Positions 11,640-25,308 of a stretch of 64,000 nt of DNA are shown here, one piece after another; the stretch's first letter is position 1, and each line of letters starts with the position of its first letter. The translations under genes and the position numbers were made by a program. The stretch is from positions 299,261-363,260 of the forward strand of contig CAUJNA010002780.1 of NCBI GenBank assembly GCA_963377175.1, in the 5' to 3' direction. Under the pieces are notes generated by a model. The model saw only the letters and a list, made by a program, of their open reading frames with translations, was not told the DNA's origin and did no database searches. The stretch comes from Effrenium voratum. Lineage: Eukaryota; Sar; Dinophyceae; Suessiales; Symbiodiniaceae.

Positions 11640-12480
11640 TGAGTATGGACCAGAAGTAACATCAGTGTTGGGGTGGTCAAAGCTGGGGGAGCCAGTCCTC
11701 GATCTCTTGGCTTGTTCTTTCTGGCTTGAAGGGGTGCGGATGAGTGTGATTTTGTAGATGGATTTGGGTAGACTCCCGCAATACCATGTCAATGCGTTGA
11801 TTATCACTCAACTGTCAGCGGGACCGAGTTGAATAACACACCAGACCCTCCCAATCTTCTAACTGTATCATCTGAAGCTTCATGGCGAGCTCTCCTGGCG
11901 GTTCCGCTAGCTCCTTATTTCCAATGAGGGAATTTATAGTTTGCAGTACCGATGGAAGTCCAATGGAGGTTATTGCCAGGGTTGTGAGGCGCAGGTCCCA
12001 GTGAACCGGCGAGGTATTTCCAACGACTTCGACATTTTACGCGATGATCGGCTGACATCTCAGAGCTGCAACTATTCCAGAGCGGTTTTTGTGATACGTA
12101 TGAGTGGTCAATAGCAACCCTGAGGGTGGGGCAGAGTGTTAATACACCCTGTGTAGGGCTAAGCGTGATTAATTGGTGTCGTTCTGGGCGACCCCTTTTA
12201 CTTTTGGCCGTTTTAGCAAACAGAAACCACCATTTGTGAGGGTTCCCGTTTTAGAGAGACACCCAAACAGTTCAATGCCCTACCCTGCTAGCATATGCAT
12301 ACGGCACTGAGCTGCTTAGCCCTTCCAAGGAGAGATGTCCTGACCAGACAGTCCAGCTCCTAGTTGATGGCCGTGTAGCCCTGTGTGCAAATTGGCGTTG
12401 TGTTAATGCAGCGTCAATAGGCTTGGCTTAAACTAGCGTACTCTGAAACAACTTGTCTGCTTTTTCTCTTTCTTTCACAG
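11640..12480. other. No gene seen
   Basis: Unique sequence without a convincing exon. It ends in a long pyrimidine tract with TTTCACAG at about 12460-12480, directly before the satellite. That looks like a splice acceptor, but no coding sequence follows. Confidence 0.5.
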
Positions 12481-12519
12481 GCAAGCAAAACAGGGTTCCC
12501 CCAACAAGCAACCAACCAA

Positions 12520-14115
<1,596 letters not shown>

Positions 14116-14710
14116 TTGGTAAACGGCAGCCTTCGTCAATCTCAACAAAGTCCAGGGGTGCACTCCGCTCGAGGGCAATGCATCTCAGAGTTCAAAAATC
14201 TTACATTTCTCTCCAGCGAGGAATCTCAACAATATTTCTCCCTTTGATAGTCAATGGGCGTCCCTTGTACGCAACCCCAATGGCCCAAGGTCTTCTCCCT
14301 CAAGCAAAAGCGTCAGCTAATGTGCAACCTGATTGGGGGTTCCGGAAGACCTTTTAAAAAGCGTGCCACGTAGTCGCATGCCTTCAGCGGGTTTTGAAGA
14401 CCTAAAAGACCACCAACCTCTTGAGAAGGCCTCTTTCCACTTCCACGATAATTGGAAGACGGCTCCTTGAGGGACAGGCATCTGCCCTGAGGTTTCAGGC
14501 GCAGTTCCAGGCGCGCGCGCTGTTTTGGGGATGCTCACCAAAGACTTATATAACGGGTAATTGTGTTGTTTTGTGCTGCAAATGAACTTTCCAGCCAAAA
14601 CAAGTGGTTCTAAATTGAAAAGGCTTGCGGCTGGCCATTCGTTGTCCGGAGCGCTGCTTTGAAATGACCTCCATCAATTGCTTGGCAATGTCCAACGCCT
14701 GTTCCCGAAG

Positions 14711-15770
14711 AACTGGTTGGAGATTTGGCTCGCAAGCTGCTTGTCGCTCAAGCGAGCCCTGGCATTGCGGGACGAGTTGTGTGGGATGCTGGAGGAAGCT
14801 ACGCCGCTAGAAGCAGTGGCGTCCGTGATTACGCTGTGGGCGAAGGCCTCGACGAAGGCCGTAGAGATGCAGGCGGTTTGAATGGGCGCCGCCCGCGTGG
14901 CCTCGCCGCATTGCTTATGATGCTCTTCTCTGGGCTTCTGCTCGTTCTTCGGCCATTGCTGCGATCTGCTGCCCCACTCAGAAGCTGGTGTGAACCTGAA
15001 CGAACTCTATGACAAGAACCGTCAGTTCATGGAGGAGGTCTGGGACGAATGGGATTCCAAGGGAAGGGAGTTGCAGGGGAACTTGCAGCGTGAGGTTGAT
15101 GTTGCGTTGAGCTCTGCCGAAAATCGGCCCGCAAGTTTTCAACCCCCCTGGCCATTGTAGCGCATCAAGAAGGCCATGGCAAACCTGAAGCTCACCGGAG
15201 TCCGTGCAGCAACATGGACCAATTGGCCGTGATTGCGGTCGCAGCTCCATTTCCTTCGGTTCAGGTTCATTCCTCGGGCTCAACTACTTCCGCTGTGCCA
15301 CCAGACTCGCGAAGAAGGGGGTACTCTTGGACCAAAGCTTTCGTGTTCCAGAGCTCAGAGCAGTGTAAGGCCGCAGTTGAAGGTTGAAGAGTTGATGATT
15401 CTTGTGGACAAGAGCGGTCCGTCTTCGTACCAAGGTGGCTCAGGATCCCACTACTGGGCTGTTGGTAACTCTTAAAAGCTTCATGGGTTTCATCCGGGTG
15501 GCAAATGTGTCGGTGGACAATCGGTGCTCCACGCACAATGTCCTACTCGGCAGACTTTGGCAGTGAATGCGGCGAAGGAAGGAGTCTCCGAGCAAGTCTT
15601 GACGGGCTTTGTGGGGACGAATCACTCCGGTGCAAAGGTCACTGCCCGAGTCAGAGTCCAAATTATTGTGAGCTTCCTCTACGTGCCAGGGCTGTCCTTC
15701 ACATTTACCCCCAGCATCAACGTGGTCGGGGTCAAAGCGCGGATCCAGACGCACTTGTTGAGCCCAACAG
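14711..15770 (+). CDS. Unrecognised gene, three exons
   Basis: Exon a (about 14711-14872) is open in two + frames. The one with strong G-first codon bias reads ELVGDLARKLLVAQASPG and later DYAVGEGLDEGRRDA, ending at a GC donor in phase 1. Exon b (14982-15094 or slightly longer) begins in matching phase after CCACTCAG and reads AGVNLNELYDKNRQFMEE then VWDEWDSKGRELQGNLQ, a highly charged helix. Exon c (15554-15770) reads TLAVNAAKEGVSEQVLTGF and then alternating hydrophobic strands (KVTARVRVQIIVSFLYV), ending at CAACAG^GTGCC. Phase agreement between a and b supports one gene. Whether c belongs to it is inferred only from proximity. I do not recognise the family. Confidence 0.5.
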
Positions 15771-15854
15771 GTGCCATGTTTGAAAGGCTAGCGCCCGGAA
15801 TGATCGATTCTTCCAGGTCATGGAATTCTCCCCTTCCCCCTCAATCCCCCCCCG

Positions 15855-16160
15855 TTGTGTGGGGGCAGGTTGGGGGGGGGGGGGGGGGTGGTTGGGGTGT
15901 GTTGTGTAGGGTTGGTTTAGGGTGGGTTTTGGGTTGGGTTAAAGGGTTGGTTTGGGGCTGCTTTAGGTTTGGTTTAGGGTTGGTTTAGGTGGGGTTAGGG
16001 TGGGTATAGGGTTAGTTTAGGGTTGGTTTAGGGTTGGTTTACGTGGGTTTGGGTGGGTTTGGGCGGTTGGCTTAGGGTTGGTTTAGTGTTGATTTAGGGT
16101 TGGTTTAGGGTTAAGGTTAAGGGCGTAGGATTGGTTTGGGGTTGGAATGGGTCGGGGGGG
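15855..16160. repeat. Degenerate telomere-like TTTAGGG block
   Basis: Tandem but irregular copies of GGTTTAGGGTT and variants, many holding an exact TTTAGGG, the plant-type telomere heptamer also reported for dinoflagellates. A G tract (about 15863-15880) starts the block. An origin as an old interstitial telomeric insertion is inferred. Confidence 0.7.
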
Positions 16161-16661
16161 GCCCTACCCTTTGGGGGGGGGGTTGGTGGCCAGGGGACTT
16201 TAACATAATATATAGACTGATGGTGGAAGCAACACATCAACGCATAACCCGCCTTAGGCGGAGACTGGAGTTGACTCTTGTCTTGCGGAAATCTCAAAGA
16301 GTTTATGACTGACAACCCTTTGGCAAAGGTTGACTTTGACAAGCTGTGTTTTTCAATGGTGACCTGCCCTAGTGCCCACGGAACAAATGCTCCAGGCTGG
16401 TCGCGACCTGCATCGCAAGGCCTGAGATGCAGTGAGTCTTGCACCTTGTGAAAAAGCACATAATCAGACCATTTTTGCGGGGAGGCGCGGTTCGGAGACA
16501 CACCAACCTGGCCTGGTAGACCGCAAGTGGAACAGACGTGCCAGCATGAAAGTGAAAGGGTCTCAAAGGCATCGTCGGCAAAACATCATGCATATCGAAG
16601 AACATCAGGACACAAGATCTCCATCAGTGTGCTGAAATCTGACCTGCCGGTTTTCTGGCAG

Positions 16662-16720
16662 GCGATTCTCAACGACCTGAAGGTCCTGCAGTCCTATCTG
16701 TTTGAGCACGTGCGATGCCA
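16662..16720 (+). CDS. Possible exon, helical
   Basis: A good acceptor (CCGGTTTTCTGGCAG) precedes AILNDLKVLQSYLFEHVRC, with the codon-phase bias of a real exon. The donor is unclear, so the 3' end is approximate. It may join the exon at 17221. Not recognised. Confidence 0.4.
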
Positions 16721-17220
16721 AGCCCATTTGCTACTGTGAAAGGTGGCGATGTCCGCATTGGGATGCAGTAGAGCCGACCTCTAAGGAAGACGATCGCGCC
16801 GTGCACATACCTGTTTGGGGCCAAGATTTGCACTGTACGCACGTGTTTAAAGCTCGGAGAGATTGTCGCGTGCCAAATAGCCCATGCATTATTTGTCCAA
16901 CAGATTCTACAGCAGATGGGTATGCTTTTACTTTCGAGACCCTTTGTATGTCGGCTCGCTTCTTTCGCCAGCTTGAGTCAGGTAGTAGCCGTGTCACATG
17001 ACGAAGACAACCTCGTTGAGCCAAGCATGATGGAGGCCAGGGCTACACAGTAGCAGGGCTTCGAAGCGTTCTCCGGCACCTCCCCTCCCATCGACGTAGG
17101 ATGTGACCTGGAAGATAAAGTTCTCTCGTGAAGGGACCCAGGTTTACCCAGGTTCTATGCTCTCCAAACGGACCCTCAAAATGGGGCCCGGTGCCATGGC
17201 AAGCCTTGAGCCTTGGCCAG

Positions 17221-17307
17221 GCCTGGGAGCCCTACACCAAGAGCTTTGAGTGGGTGCCGTTGGAGGAGAGAAAACCTGTCGCAGTCAAAAGCCACGAGTG
17301 TTTCAAG
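17221..17307 (+). CDS. Internal exon, 29 codons, unrecognised
   Basis: TTGGCCAG acceptor, TTTCAAG^GTGTGG donor, phase 0 at both ends. The frame reads AWEPYTKSFEWVPLEERKPV followed by AVKSHECFK. Composition is typical of coding sequence. No known motif. The surrounding 17310-18010 holds a short (CA)n run and no other exon. Confidence 0.5.
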
Positions 17308-18217
17308 GTGTGGGTTGGGATGCTCGGTTGGAATCCCTCAAATACGGTACCCTCCCAATGAAAATGATGTCTACGAAAGGGTAATTTGAAGAAACATGCT
17401 GACATGGTGAAGCATGGTGCCATGACTTACCCCTTTTACATCAACCCCTGTTTGTAGGAGTAGGCCCTGGTACCTACTGGCCCTACTGCAATAGTTAATG
17501 AGGGAACCACGACCATGACCCTCGAATTGTACTTTGGGTTTCCTCCTGCAAGTATAGACCCCCAACACCAAAAGGTGGTTTCTGTGCGCAGCACAGACGA
17601 GGCGCTTGGGTGAATGTGTATGCTGCAGCCTGCTGTGTTTGGTTGACACTAGAAGCAGTTGCCTGTTGGTGGGCTCAACAGCTGACACATCTACCAGTGG
17701 CTAGGTAGAAACACGGCCCATTTGGGGTTCGGGAGATGCGTGGGTGGGTTAATACATTCACCCAGCAAATCATGTCCAACACCCTGATTGTCACAATTTT
17801 GCATCAATCAGTTCAACTTGAGGCAGACACACTGCAATACTCACAATAGGCATGCGAAATGGGCCGTCATAACTATATCACTGTTCAACCATATTATACA
17901 GTTATACAATACACACACACACACATGTCTTAGCGTGCTAGGTACATGGTACGGAGTACTGCGCTTTGAATTCAATGTGCATCAGAAGATTTCACAGGGG
18001 CGAAGCCAGCGGGGCCAACTGTGGTTTCCCTTCAAAAAGCAAAGCTTCCCTCTGAAACAGGTCTTCCTTTTTGTTCTGTTTCCAGTTTCCAGTTTCCAAC
18101 ACCCATGAGGCGCTTCCCAAGCAAAAGGGGGGGGCCGGTCAGTTTCCCGTCCAACGCAACCAGAGAGGTGTTGGCCCCCAAGGCGGGGACTGCACGACTT
18201 GGCGCCGGCCTCGTGCC

Positions 18218-18318
18218 ATGGCGCTGCGTTTGGGATGCCGCTGCTTGGGACAGCGCCGGGTCCGGTCCCGGGGCATCCTGGTGCTGGACCCAGTGCTGGC
18301 GTGGGGCGCAACGGCCAC
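18218..18318 (+). CDS. Possible exon with PRPP-loop-like motif
   Basis: From an ATG in good context (TGCCATGGCG) the frame with the strongest purine-first bias reads RSRGILVLDPVLAWGATATM. This resembles the PRPP-binding DP(M/V)LATG(G/A)(T/S)A loop of uracil phosphoribosyltransferases, but the key Thr of ATG is replaced by Trp. Two other + frames are also open here, so the frame choice is not certain. The 3' end is approximate. Treat the family as a hint only. Confidence 0.35.
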
Positions 18319-18733
18319 CATGGGGCCCAGGAGTGGCCCATGTGAGCGTGTCGTCTTTTGAAAAAAACGCCGCTTTTGGTGGGTTTTCTCAAGGGAAACG
18401 AGGACACCAACCATTTTGTGGGAAATTGCGGGGGGGGGTCAGGGAGGGAGGGGAATGGAACGATGTGAGATGGAAGGCTGATCAAGGAAAATCCTAAAAT
18501 GAAGGTGTGGTCACGATGAGAATCAATCACTTGGGGAAACTCACAGAAGGGAACCGGAATCATTTTCCACTCGACTGAGAACCTTGCCATTTTGGAGGGA
18601 GCAGGACTTTGGGGGACCCTTTGGGTTGTCTCAAAGGACAATGGAATCCCTAAAGGGGCCCGGCCCAGTTTGCCTTGTTTCGCTTCAACATACCCAGAAG
18701 GGAACCTCCCGCACCACCCCTCCTGGCAGGCAG

Positions 18734-21428
18734 TTGCTGGACGCAGTGGACGGCGCTGCTCGCGCGGGTGCAGGGCTTTTAGGTTCGGAAGACGAGGCGC
18801 GCAGGCGGCTGTGGGAGCGGCTCAGCTGCCGGTGCCAGGCAAGGATTCATGAGGTTCTTGGCTTTGGTTATTTTGGAACCCTGTGGTTTTCCCTTTTGCG
18901 GTTTTTCCTTTTCCTCCAGGGTGGCTTTTCCTTTAGTCTCCCGTCAAAACGACCCCAAAAGGAAGCCCCATGTTTTGGGTTAGCTAGAGTTGGTTGGGCT
19001 TAAGCAGCTTGTCTTTTTGGGGCAGAAGTGGGAAGATGCAGGGAGAACGCTCTATGACCGGAAGCCCATAAAGGAAAGCAGGAAAACATGTTCTAGGTCT
19101 TTGGAAAGCACATTTTTGGCACTCGTTGATGCTCTCTCGCAGTCATTGATGCTGGCCTTGACCCCCTCGGAGCTATGCCGCGCTCTTTTTGGCTTTCATC
19201 GTGCACGCTGCAGCGATCCAGAGTTGCTGGCAGCGGTGAGTGAGGTGCTGGTGTCTGAGGCCGAGCTTGAGGAGGAAGGCGTTCAGAAGCTGGGCGTGGC
19301 GCAGATGAGTGCCAATGATGTTGCAATGCTCTTCAAGGCCTTTAGCAAACATGGCTATGCGCCACATCAGGCCAGCGTGGACGCTTTGCTTTCCCAGACT
19401 CGGCAAACCTTGCCAGATGCTGCATTGACGGACATCTCCCAGCTGCTGGCTGCCATAGTGCGTTTGGAATTGGGTGGCAGATTGGGAGGCGGCGGTGGTG
19501 AAGCGCCCTCTGGACCGCATTCTGGCCTGTTAAATCAGCTCTTCCAGCAGGCGCGTTCTGGGCTTTTGGACCGGCTCGCCCCTGTGGCCGACGTCACGAA
19601 CCTGTGCGTTGCCGCGGCACGGCTTCCCCCGTGCGAGCAGGGCGCGGTGCTCCTAGCGGATGTGGCGGAGCATCTGACAAGCAAACCCCATGCAGCGGGC
19701 CTGTCCCCGAGAGATTTGCTGCGACGGGCGCAGAGCATCCTGACCTTTGATGAGCGGCTGGGTGATTCTGGCATCCAACCAGTACAACAAAGGCACGACT
19801 TTCGCTCTGTATTTCATCACTGCTCTATAAGCATTCACTCCAGAAGCTAATGTGCCCCCTCCGCGCTGAACAGCGCGACACCGCACCAAACATTTGTTTT
19901 ATAGTGAAGGGAGCAGCCACATCTACGTCCTTAGAAAACTATCTCGCCTGAGCACTTGCAATTTGCGCAGCTCTAACAACTTGTGCAAGCAGAGTTCGCT
20001 GCAGGCTGCGGCAGGAATGATACCGATTATATTATATTCACCCCGTCTCGTAAACCTTGCAGATGAATGTGTGTTCCCCCCAAAAAACACGGGTCTTGGA
20101 ACCGTGGTCCTGTTGTTTGGGTGTCTCCATACCAAATGCGAGAAAACCTGGGTAGACGAAGGTTCGGTCAGCAAGGGATAGTCCCAACCGTAAGAATAAT
20201 CTGCCGCCCTTTAATCATATTTCATGGTGTTGGGTCGACAGATTTAATACGGTTTTTAAAATGACTCCTGTGGGTTTGACATGGGTCACAGGTTCAGCTC
20301 CTGTCTTCTTTGTCGAGTCCTTGCTGAGAGTTTAGGGCATCGCTGCAATGAGCTCCAGCCGGGAGAAGTGGTCAGCGCCCTGCAGGCGAGCGGGAAACGC
20401 AGCCTTTCGCTTGGTTGGTTACGACGGTCGACCCCTGAATATGGAACTTAGAGACTTGGAGAACCATGACAATTCCGGAGGGAACCAAGCATGACCGCAA
20501 CCCTCATAACACACATCAGGAGGTTTTGACCATGGCTCAAATGGGCATGGGCTGCGGATAAGGCGATCCCTTTGTTCCTACCGACAAACCTTACCAGGTC
20601 ATTGATAGTAAGTGACACCAGAGACAAAGGCCGAGGTCACAAGCGTCACAAGGGATTTCCCACTTCCTTTGTAAGCTTCCCAGATATTTGTGAGGGATTG
20701 TGCCTTGTGCATGGTATGTGCCCTATGCAATATTGAGAGGGGTTCGCTTAAACTCTGGATGCCACTTTCCTCACATTGGAACCGCCCGGTGTCAAGACTT
20801 CAGCCTCCACTGGGCCATTACTTGCACCCATAAGCTGGTCAGGCTGAAACAGCGCAAGCTTTCAGTTTTACCCTCCCTCCCAACTAGCAGAATGTACCCG
20901 GAAACCACTTTCCTTTTGAGAACGCCTGCAAGGTTCCATGTGGGTGATACAAGTTATAGTCTCAGGCCTCAGGTTTCAAATTTTGTTTCCTTTCGGATTT
21001 CCTTAACCTAAAGAAAGGCAACCTAGCCAAATGGGTATCCCATGTTCGCCAGGCCCTGGCCTCCCTCGCCGGCGAGGGCGACACGCAGTGGCCGCGAGAC
21101 CTGACGCGCAGCAGCAGTTGGGTGCACCGTGTTCCGGGTCCGGGCCAAGGGAAAACAAAAGGAAGCCAGGAAGCCAACGTGGGCAAATTCATTTCGGTGT
21201 GGCACAGCTTTGTGTGTCCGATACTGCAAGTACAAGCCCAAACGGCCTTCATGAAAAGGAACAACACCGCTACAGGTATCACTTTTCCCCCCATCGCAGG
21301 CACCCAACATTGGCAGTGACACTTTTCCCTTGGCTTTGGGCCTTTGGACGAGGTTTGACCCGCTTTGCGCGCTGCTGCTGCAGCGCCTGGAAGCCTTCAC
21401 GGAGGAGGAGCTGCGGAGCTGCTGCCAG
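18734..21428 (+). CDS. Helical-repeat protein, probably organellar RNA-binding type
   Basis: Exon 1 (18734-18838; [16 protein letters not shown] then [13 protein letters not shown]) ends at a GC donor in phase 0. Exon 2 (19143 to about 19760) follows a CTCTCTCGCAG acceptor in the same phase. Exon 2 is the longest exon in the window and encodes repeated amphipathic helix pairs: [70 protein letters not shown]. Likely further exons: about 20336-20416 ([17 protein letters not shown]), 21018 to about 21130 ([17 protein letters not shown]), 21353-21428 ([22 protein letters not shown] donor). The roughly 35-residue spacing and pattern resemble heptatricopeptide/OPR/FASTK-type proteins that bind plastid or mitochondrial RNA. 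No RAP domain is visible, so the family is inferred. Confidence 0.6.
20420..21015. other. Intronic sequence, nothing else seen
   Basis: No convincing exon. The word ATGGCTCAAATGG near 20532 also occurs near 1737, which suggests a dispersed short repeat. Confidence 0.4.
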
Positions 21429-21489
21429 GCGCGTGCTTGGGTTTGATCCTCGGTCCAGTGAGTTGGTGGATTGGCGTGGGTGGGTAAGG

Positions 21490-21600
21490 TGGTTGGTTGG
21501 TCGGTCGGTCGGTCGATTGGTCGGTCGGTCGGTCGGTTGGTCGGTCGGTCGGTTGGTTGGTTGGTTGGTTGGTTGGTTGGTTGGTTGGTTGGTTGGTTGC
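21490..21600. repeat. (GGTC)n/(GGTT)n microsatellite
   Basis: Interleaved GGTC and GGTT tetranucleotides passing into pure GGTT. The unique sequence from 21600 to 22870 shows no clear gene. Confidence 0.95.
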
Positions 21601-22880
21601 TAATTAAGTGGGGTGGTGGGGTGGTTGGTCGGCATATCACGGGCTGGGAGCAAAACGGTCAGGTTCCGCTAACCGTTTCTTTCTCCACGAAGCCGACGAG
21701 CCGCTGGGGAAGCATTTGTTGAACATTTGTCACATGATTATGTCCACTGTGTGCGATGTGCTCAGCACCATACATGTTTTGTTGGTTGAAGTCCTGCAAG
21801 TGGGAAACATTTTGCGTTTTGCAGATTTCGGAGTGTGCTTTTGAATCGGTGGTTATGGTCGGGTGACCTGCATAATATGTGGTCATTGATGTATTCGCAC
21901 TAGCTGGCCAAGTGGAGTACCCAATCTACGGTCACGGGGCTGGTAAAGCAGCCCAATGCGATTCTCGAAGGCCTTTGGCTACATTGTTGTCAGAAGCATA
22001 ATCCAAACATGTGAGTTATTTGAAACAGCTCGGAGGACAATTGCCAAAGCGTACACAAAAGGCGTAGATACTTGACATTGGCCAGCCTGCAAATTTCAAG
22101 TCGACTTGTCGACACGCTGTGAAAGGCCCGCAGTGGCACCGGCATATTCGGTTGAAATGTTTTGGGAGATCCTTGGATTTTGCCCTCGATAGAATCACCC
22201 GATCAAACGCACAGGATGTTTAGGGCGAGTCCAGGGGTTGTGTTCCGTTGACTGCTTTCCGGTTGCCTCTGCTCACTGATGCAGGCTGGGCCCCATGAAG
22301 TGCGAGCAAGTGCCAGCTTCAGAGTTGGCACCCTGTTTTCAGATTTGCTGAACGCTTTTCCTTTCCTGCACTAGGGTCCCCGTGGAGCATGTTCTGATGG
22401 AAACCGGCGTGAGAATTCCGCCCTTCAAATGACGCCAACCGCTATATGGTGGGAATTGGATTCTTCAACAACGAAGCAGGAACATCAATAAACAGCAGAC
22501 ACTGGGCAATCAAGAGTCGTTCCTCATGCATCAATGACAGGCAGCCAAAGCGCTGCTGCGCTGCCGCTCGCTGCAGGTGCACATGTTCTTCTTGCAGCTT
22601 GATCCTTTAGGATGGATATGCCTGTAAGAGTTTGGCAGAGTATCAGATACAACTTGCAAGTTCTTGTTGGGGAGAAGCCAAAGGCTCCTTCTAAAAACCC
22701 AAGGACGGGGGGTCCGATGTTGTCTCCCCCGCACCTGACCCCGAAAAGTTCCCGCCCTTCTAAACAGCAGGAATTGAGGGAACAGCCACCGTCGGCAACC
22801 TGCAGAAAGCCCCAAACAAGGCTACTCTGGGGCAGGTGGCTGGAAGGTTTCGGTAAGGTTCCAGGAAGGCTTTTTGTCAG

Positions 22881-22970
22881 CGAGAGAACAGGACTCCATG
22901 CTGCCTGAGCTGGCATCGGCGGATCAGAGAGAGCGGATCTCAAAAAGGGCGACGTGCCAGCTGCTCACAT
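22881..22970 (+). CDS. Possible exon, charged
   Basis: After TTTTTGTCAG the frame reads REQDSMLPELASADQRERIS and runs to a stop near 22970. Codon bias favours it. No clean donor, not recognised. Confidence 0.3.
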
Positions 22971-23379
22971 GAATTTCCCCTTGATTTCTTTATTTGAGCA
23001 GCATAGAACCCCATTTAGGCAGGGTTCTGCTGGCCAAAATTGGGATTTTAGAGAGGCCTCGAGAAACCCCTGTAAACATTGTGGTGGAACCAAAAGATGG
23101 GTTTGGGGGGGCTGCTCATTTGGGAAAGGGCCAACTGACCTGATCACCTGCAGTGCCCTGGGCACCTTATTCCAAGCCAGGGCCCAAATTAATTAGTGTC
23201 TATCCCTGAGTTTTACCGAGTGGGTTTAGCCAGTCTTTGCGAACTGCCTGACAGGACTCCGACAATGCGGTGGTGCCAATGCCTAGAATCTCATCACCTT
23301 TCTTTCCGAGGGCTGTGAGGGTAAACAGTGCCTGTTCCGTTCGAGTCTACTCCCCGCCCATCGCCGCATCTCGTAGCAG

Positions 23380-24622
23380 GACGTCGCAGATGGCGAAATT
23401 TTGGCCGAGCAGGGCCATGGTTATGCTATGCGCACGGAGCTCGGATTAGCAGCGCTCCGCTGTCAGTCAGCGGGAGAGCTGTCAAGCTGCGCGCGCGCGC
23501 GCGCGCGACATCGTTCAGCCCATTGTCCCTGGTCTCTGAGGCAAATACACAATCGAGCCTCCAGATGTCTACTTCGGGGCATCAATTGTAACCCTTTGGG
23601 AGATGAAGACTTGCCTTCAGTTCATCGCGTGCATGGACAAAGACCCAGTTTCTCTTGGGGTTAAACCTTTTCCATTCCGTGTCTCAATGTGACTTGCACC
23701 CAACCTGGCAGCTGTAGATGCTGACTGCAACTCAAGATGAACGCCATTGTTCCCCTTCTTTCATAAGTGACCAAGTCTTAGGCCAAACTGCAGGGCAACT
23801 GACCTCGTGTTGATGTGGCGACACGGGCGCCTCGGTGCTCCCTCGAGTTGGGATCAGATAGATGATCCCAACCCAAACCTTATGCGACCGCATCTTCTGT
23901 TGGGGATGTTATCAGATCGTTGAAGGATGGGGAGTTCTATGGAGTTCTCAGCTTCCATTTCTGAGGGCCGGTGCCTGAGCTCTTGGACAAGATCGCCGAG
24001 ACGATGTTGAAGTACCAGATCCCCAAAGCCGCTTGGACGAACCTTCAAACCAGAAGTGCCCTTTTGGGTGACTTTGCTTGAACATCGATGGCCCTATGTT
24101 TCCCAACAGGGCATCTATGCTTTTAACATGTCGATTGCCAAAACTTTTGTCGGCTTCAATGGCAATGCGGGTCCGGAGTTGAGCTGCCACCGGATCACGC
24201 CTGTGAGAGCGAGTCCCTCATCGCCTGTAACTCGATCAGTAAATGTGTCAAGTTGCAGGCAACATGGTCAGCAGCTTGGACTATTTGGGGAGTTTGTCAC
24301 AGAGACCTTCCACTTTTGTGCGAGGTTGCTACAGCAATCTGAGGGGTAATCGTGCCGGTGTTGTGTCAGCATGACGGTCAACATGCTGTCAGGCTTGCAA
24401 TTGACAACATTGAGACAGCCTCAATGGTCCAAAACCAACTCTTTGACCTTTTTTACATGCTTGCCTTTCCATGTTGCCATATGTTTTCGTCAAGCCCCCA
24501 AACGCTTCACCCTTATTTCCATCGAAGTGAGCCGATGCAAGGACCTCACCAAGATCCTACCAGACATTGGCCCCAGTGATGGGCCGATGCCGGCTGAGGC
24601 CGGTTCCAGCGACTGGAGTAGC
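23380..24622 (+). CDS. Four probable exons of an unrecognised gene upstream of the monooxygenase
   Basis: Four + strand stretches with good acceptors and strong codon-phase bias: 23380 to about 23500 (DVADGEILAEQGHGYAMRTE), 23966 to about 24036 (PVPELLDKIAETMLKYQIPK), 24110 to about 24171 (GIYAFNMSIAKTFVGFN), 24542 to about 24622 (DLTKILPDIGPSDGPMPAEA). The donors are not clean, so phases could not be matched. A CG run (23489-23506) ends the first. They lie 0.7-2 kb before the FAD-motif exon and on the same strand, so they may be an N-terminal extension of that gene or a separate gene. No family motif is seen. Confidence 0.45.
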
Positions 24623-25308
24623 GCGGATGGATCACGAGTCATTCTTTGCATGAGTTAGACGGCATCCCGAAGCCGAATGAGGGCGACTAGTATGGACTAG
24701 TACCGGATTCCTCCACAGCACGTTGGTTTGCATACCCTTCCGAGGCGACTAGGAACAACCATGCGAAATTCAGCAACGCGTGGCTTTCTCTTGGCCCTTT
24801 CGCCAAGGTGAAGGCCCGAATAAGCCCTGCGCACACGAAACCTAGAGTGATATTTGATAGCACGCCGCGGCCTGCCATGAGGTTTTTGCTGTGCACCACG
24901 TCAATGGAAGAATTGCGGAATGGGAATCACTTTTGCTGGGAAGTCCACAGGGGACTTGTCAACTTTGTAGCAAGACCTTCACGGATATTTTCAATCCAAC
25001 CGGAGAGCCCGCATCATGTAATGTCAGTAGCCCCGCTTCTTTTTTTGCGTCACGGTCATTTGCTGGGAATTGTTTGTAGCCACACCCATGACCCCACAAG
25101 CATGGCCATTAGGATTCCTTGGTTACCACAACACAAGCAATTGCGTACATTTCAGGCGATTGCACTCAATTCCGGATGAGAGCAGGAGAAGGCCTAAGGA
25201 GTTAAGGGGTGTACATTCTTTGTACATCCATGGGGTCTGATAGACCCAATATAGAACTACAGAAACCCCCACATCACTCACAAGTCCATATGCACCTCTG
25301 GCGCTTAG

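Noticed and set aside
17982..18641. 219-codon minus-strand frame
   Set aside because: It mirrors a GC-rich + strand stretch with better codon-phase bias. No minus-strand splice sites and no motif.
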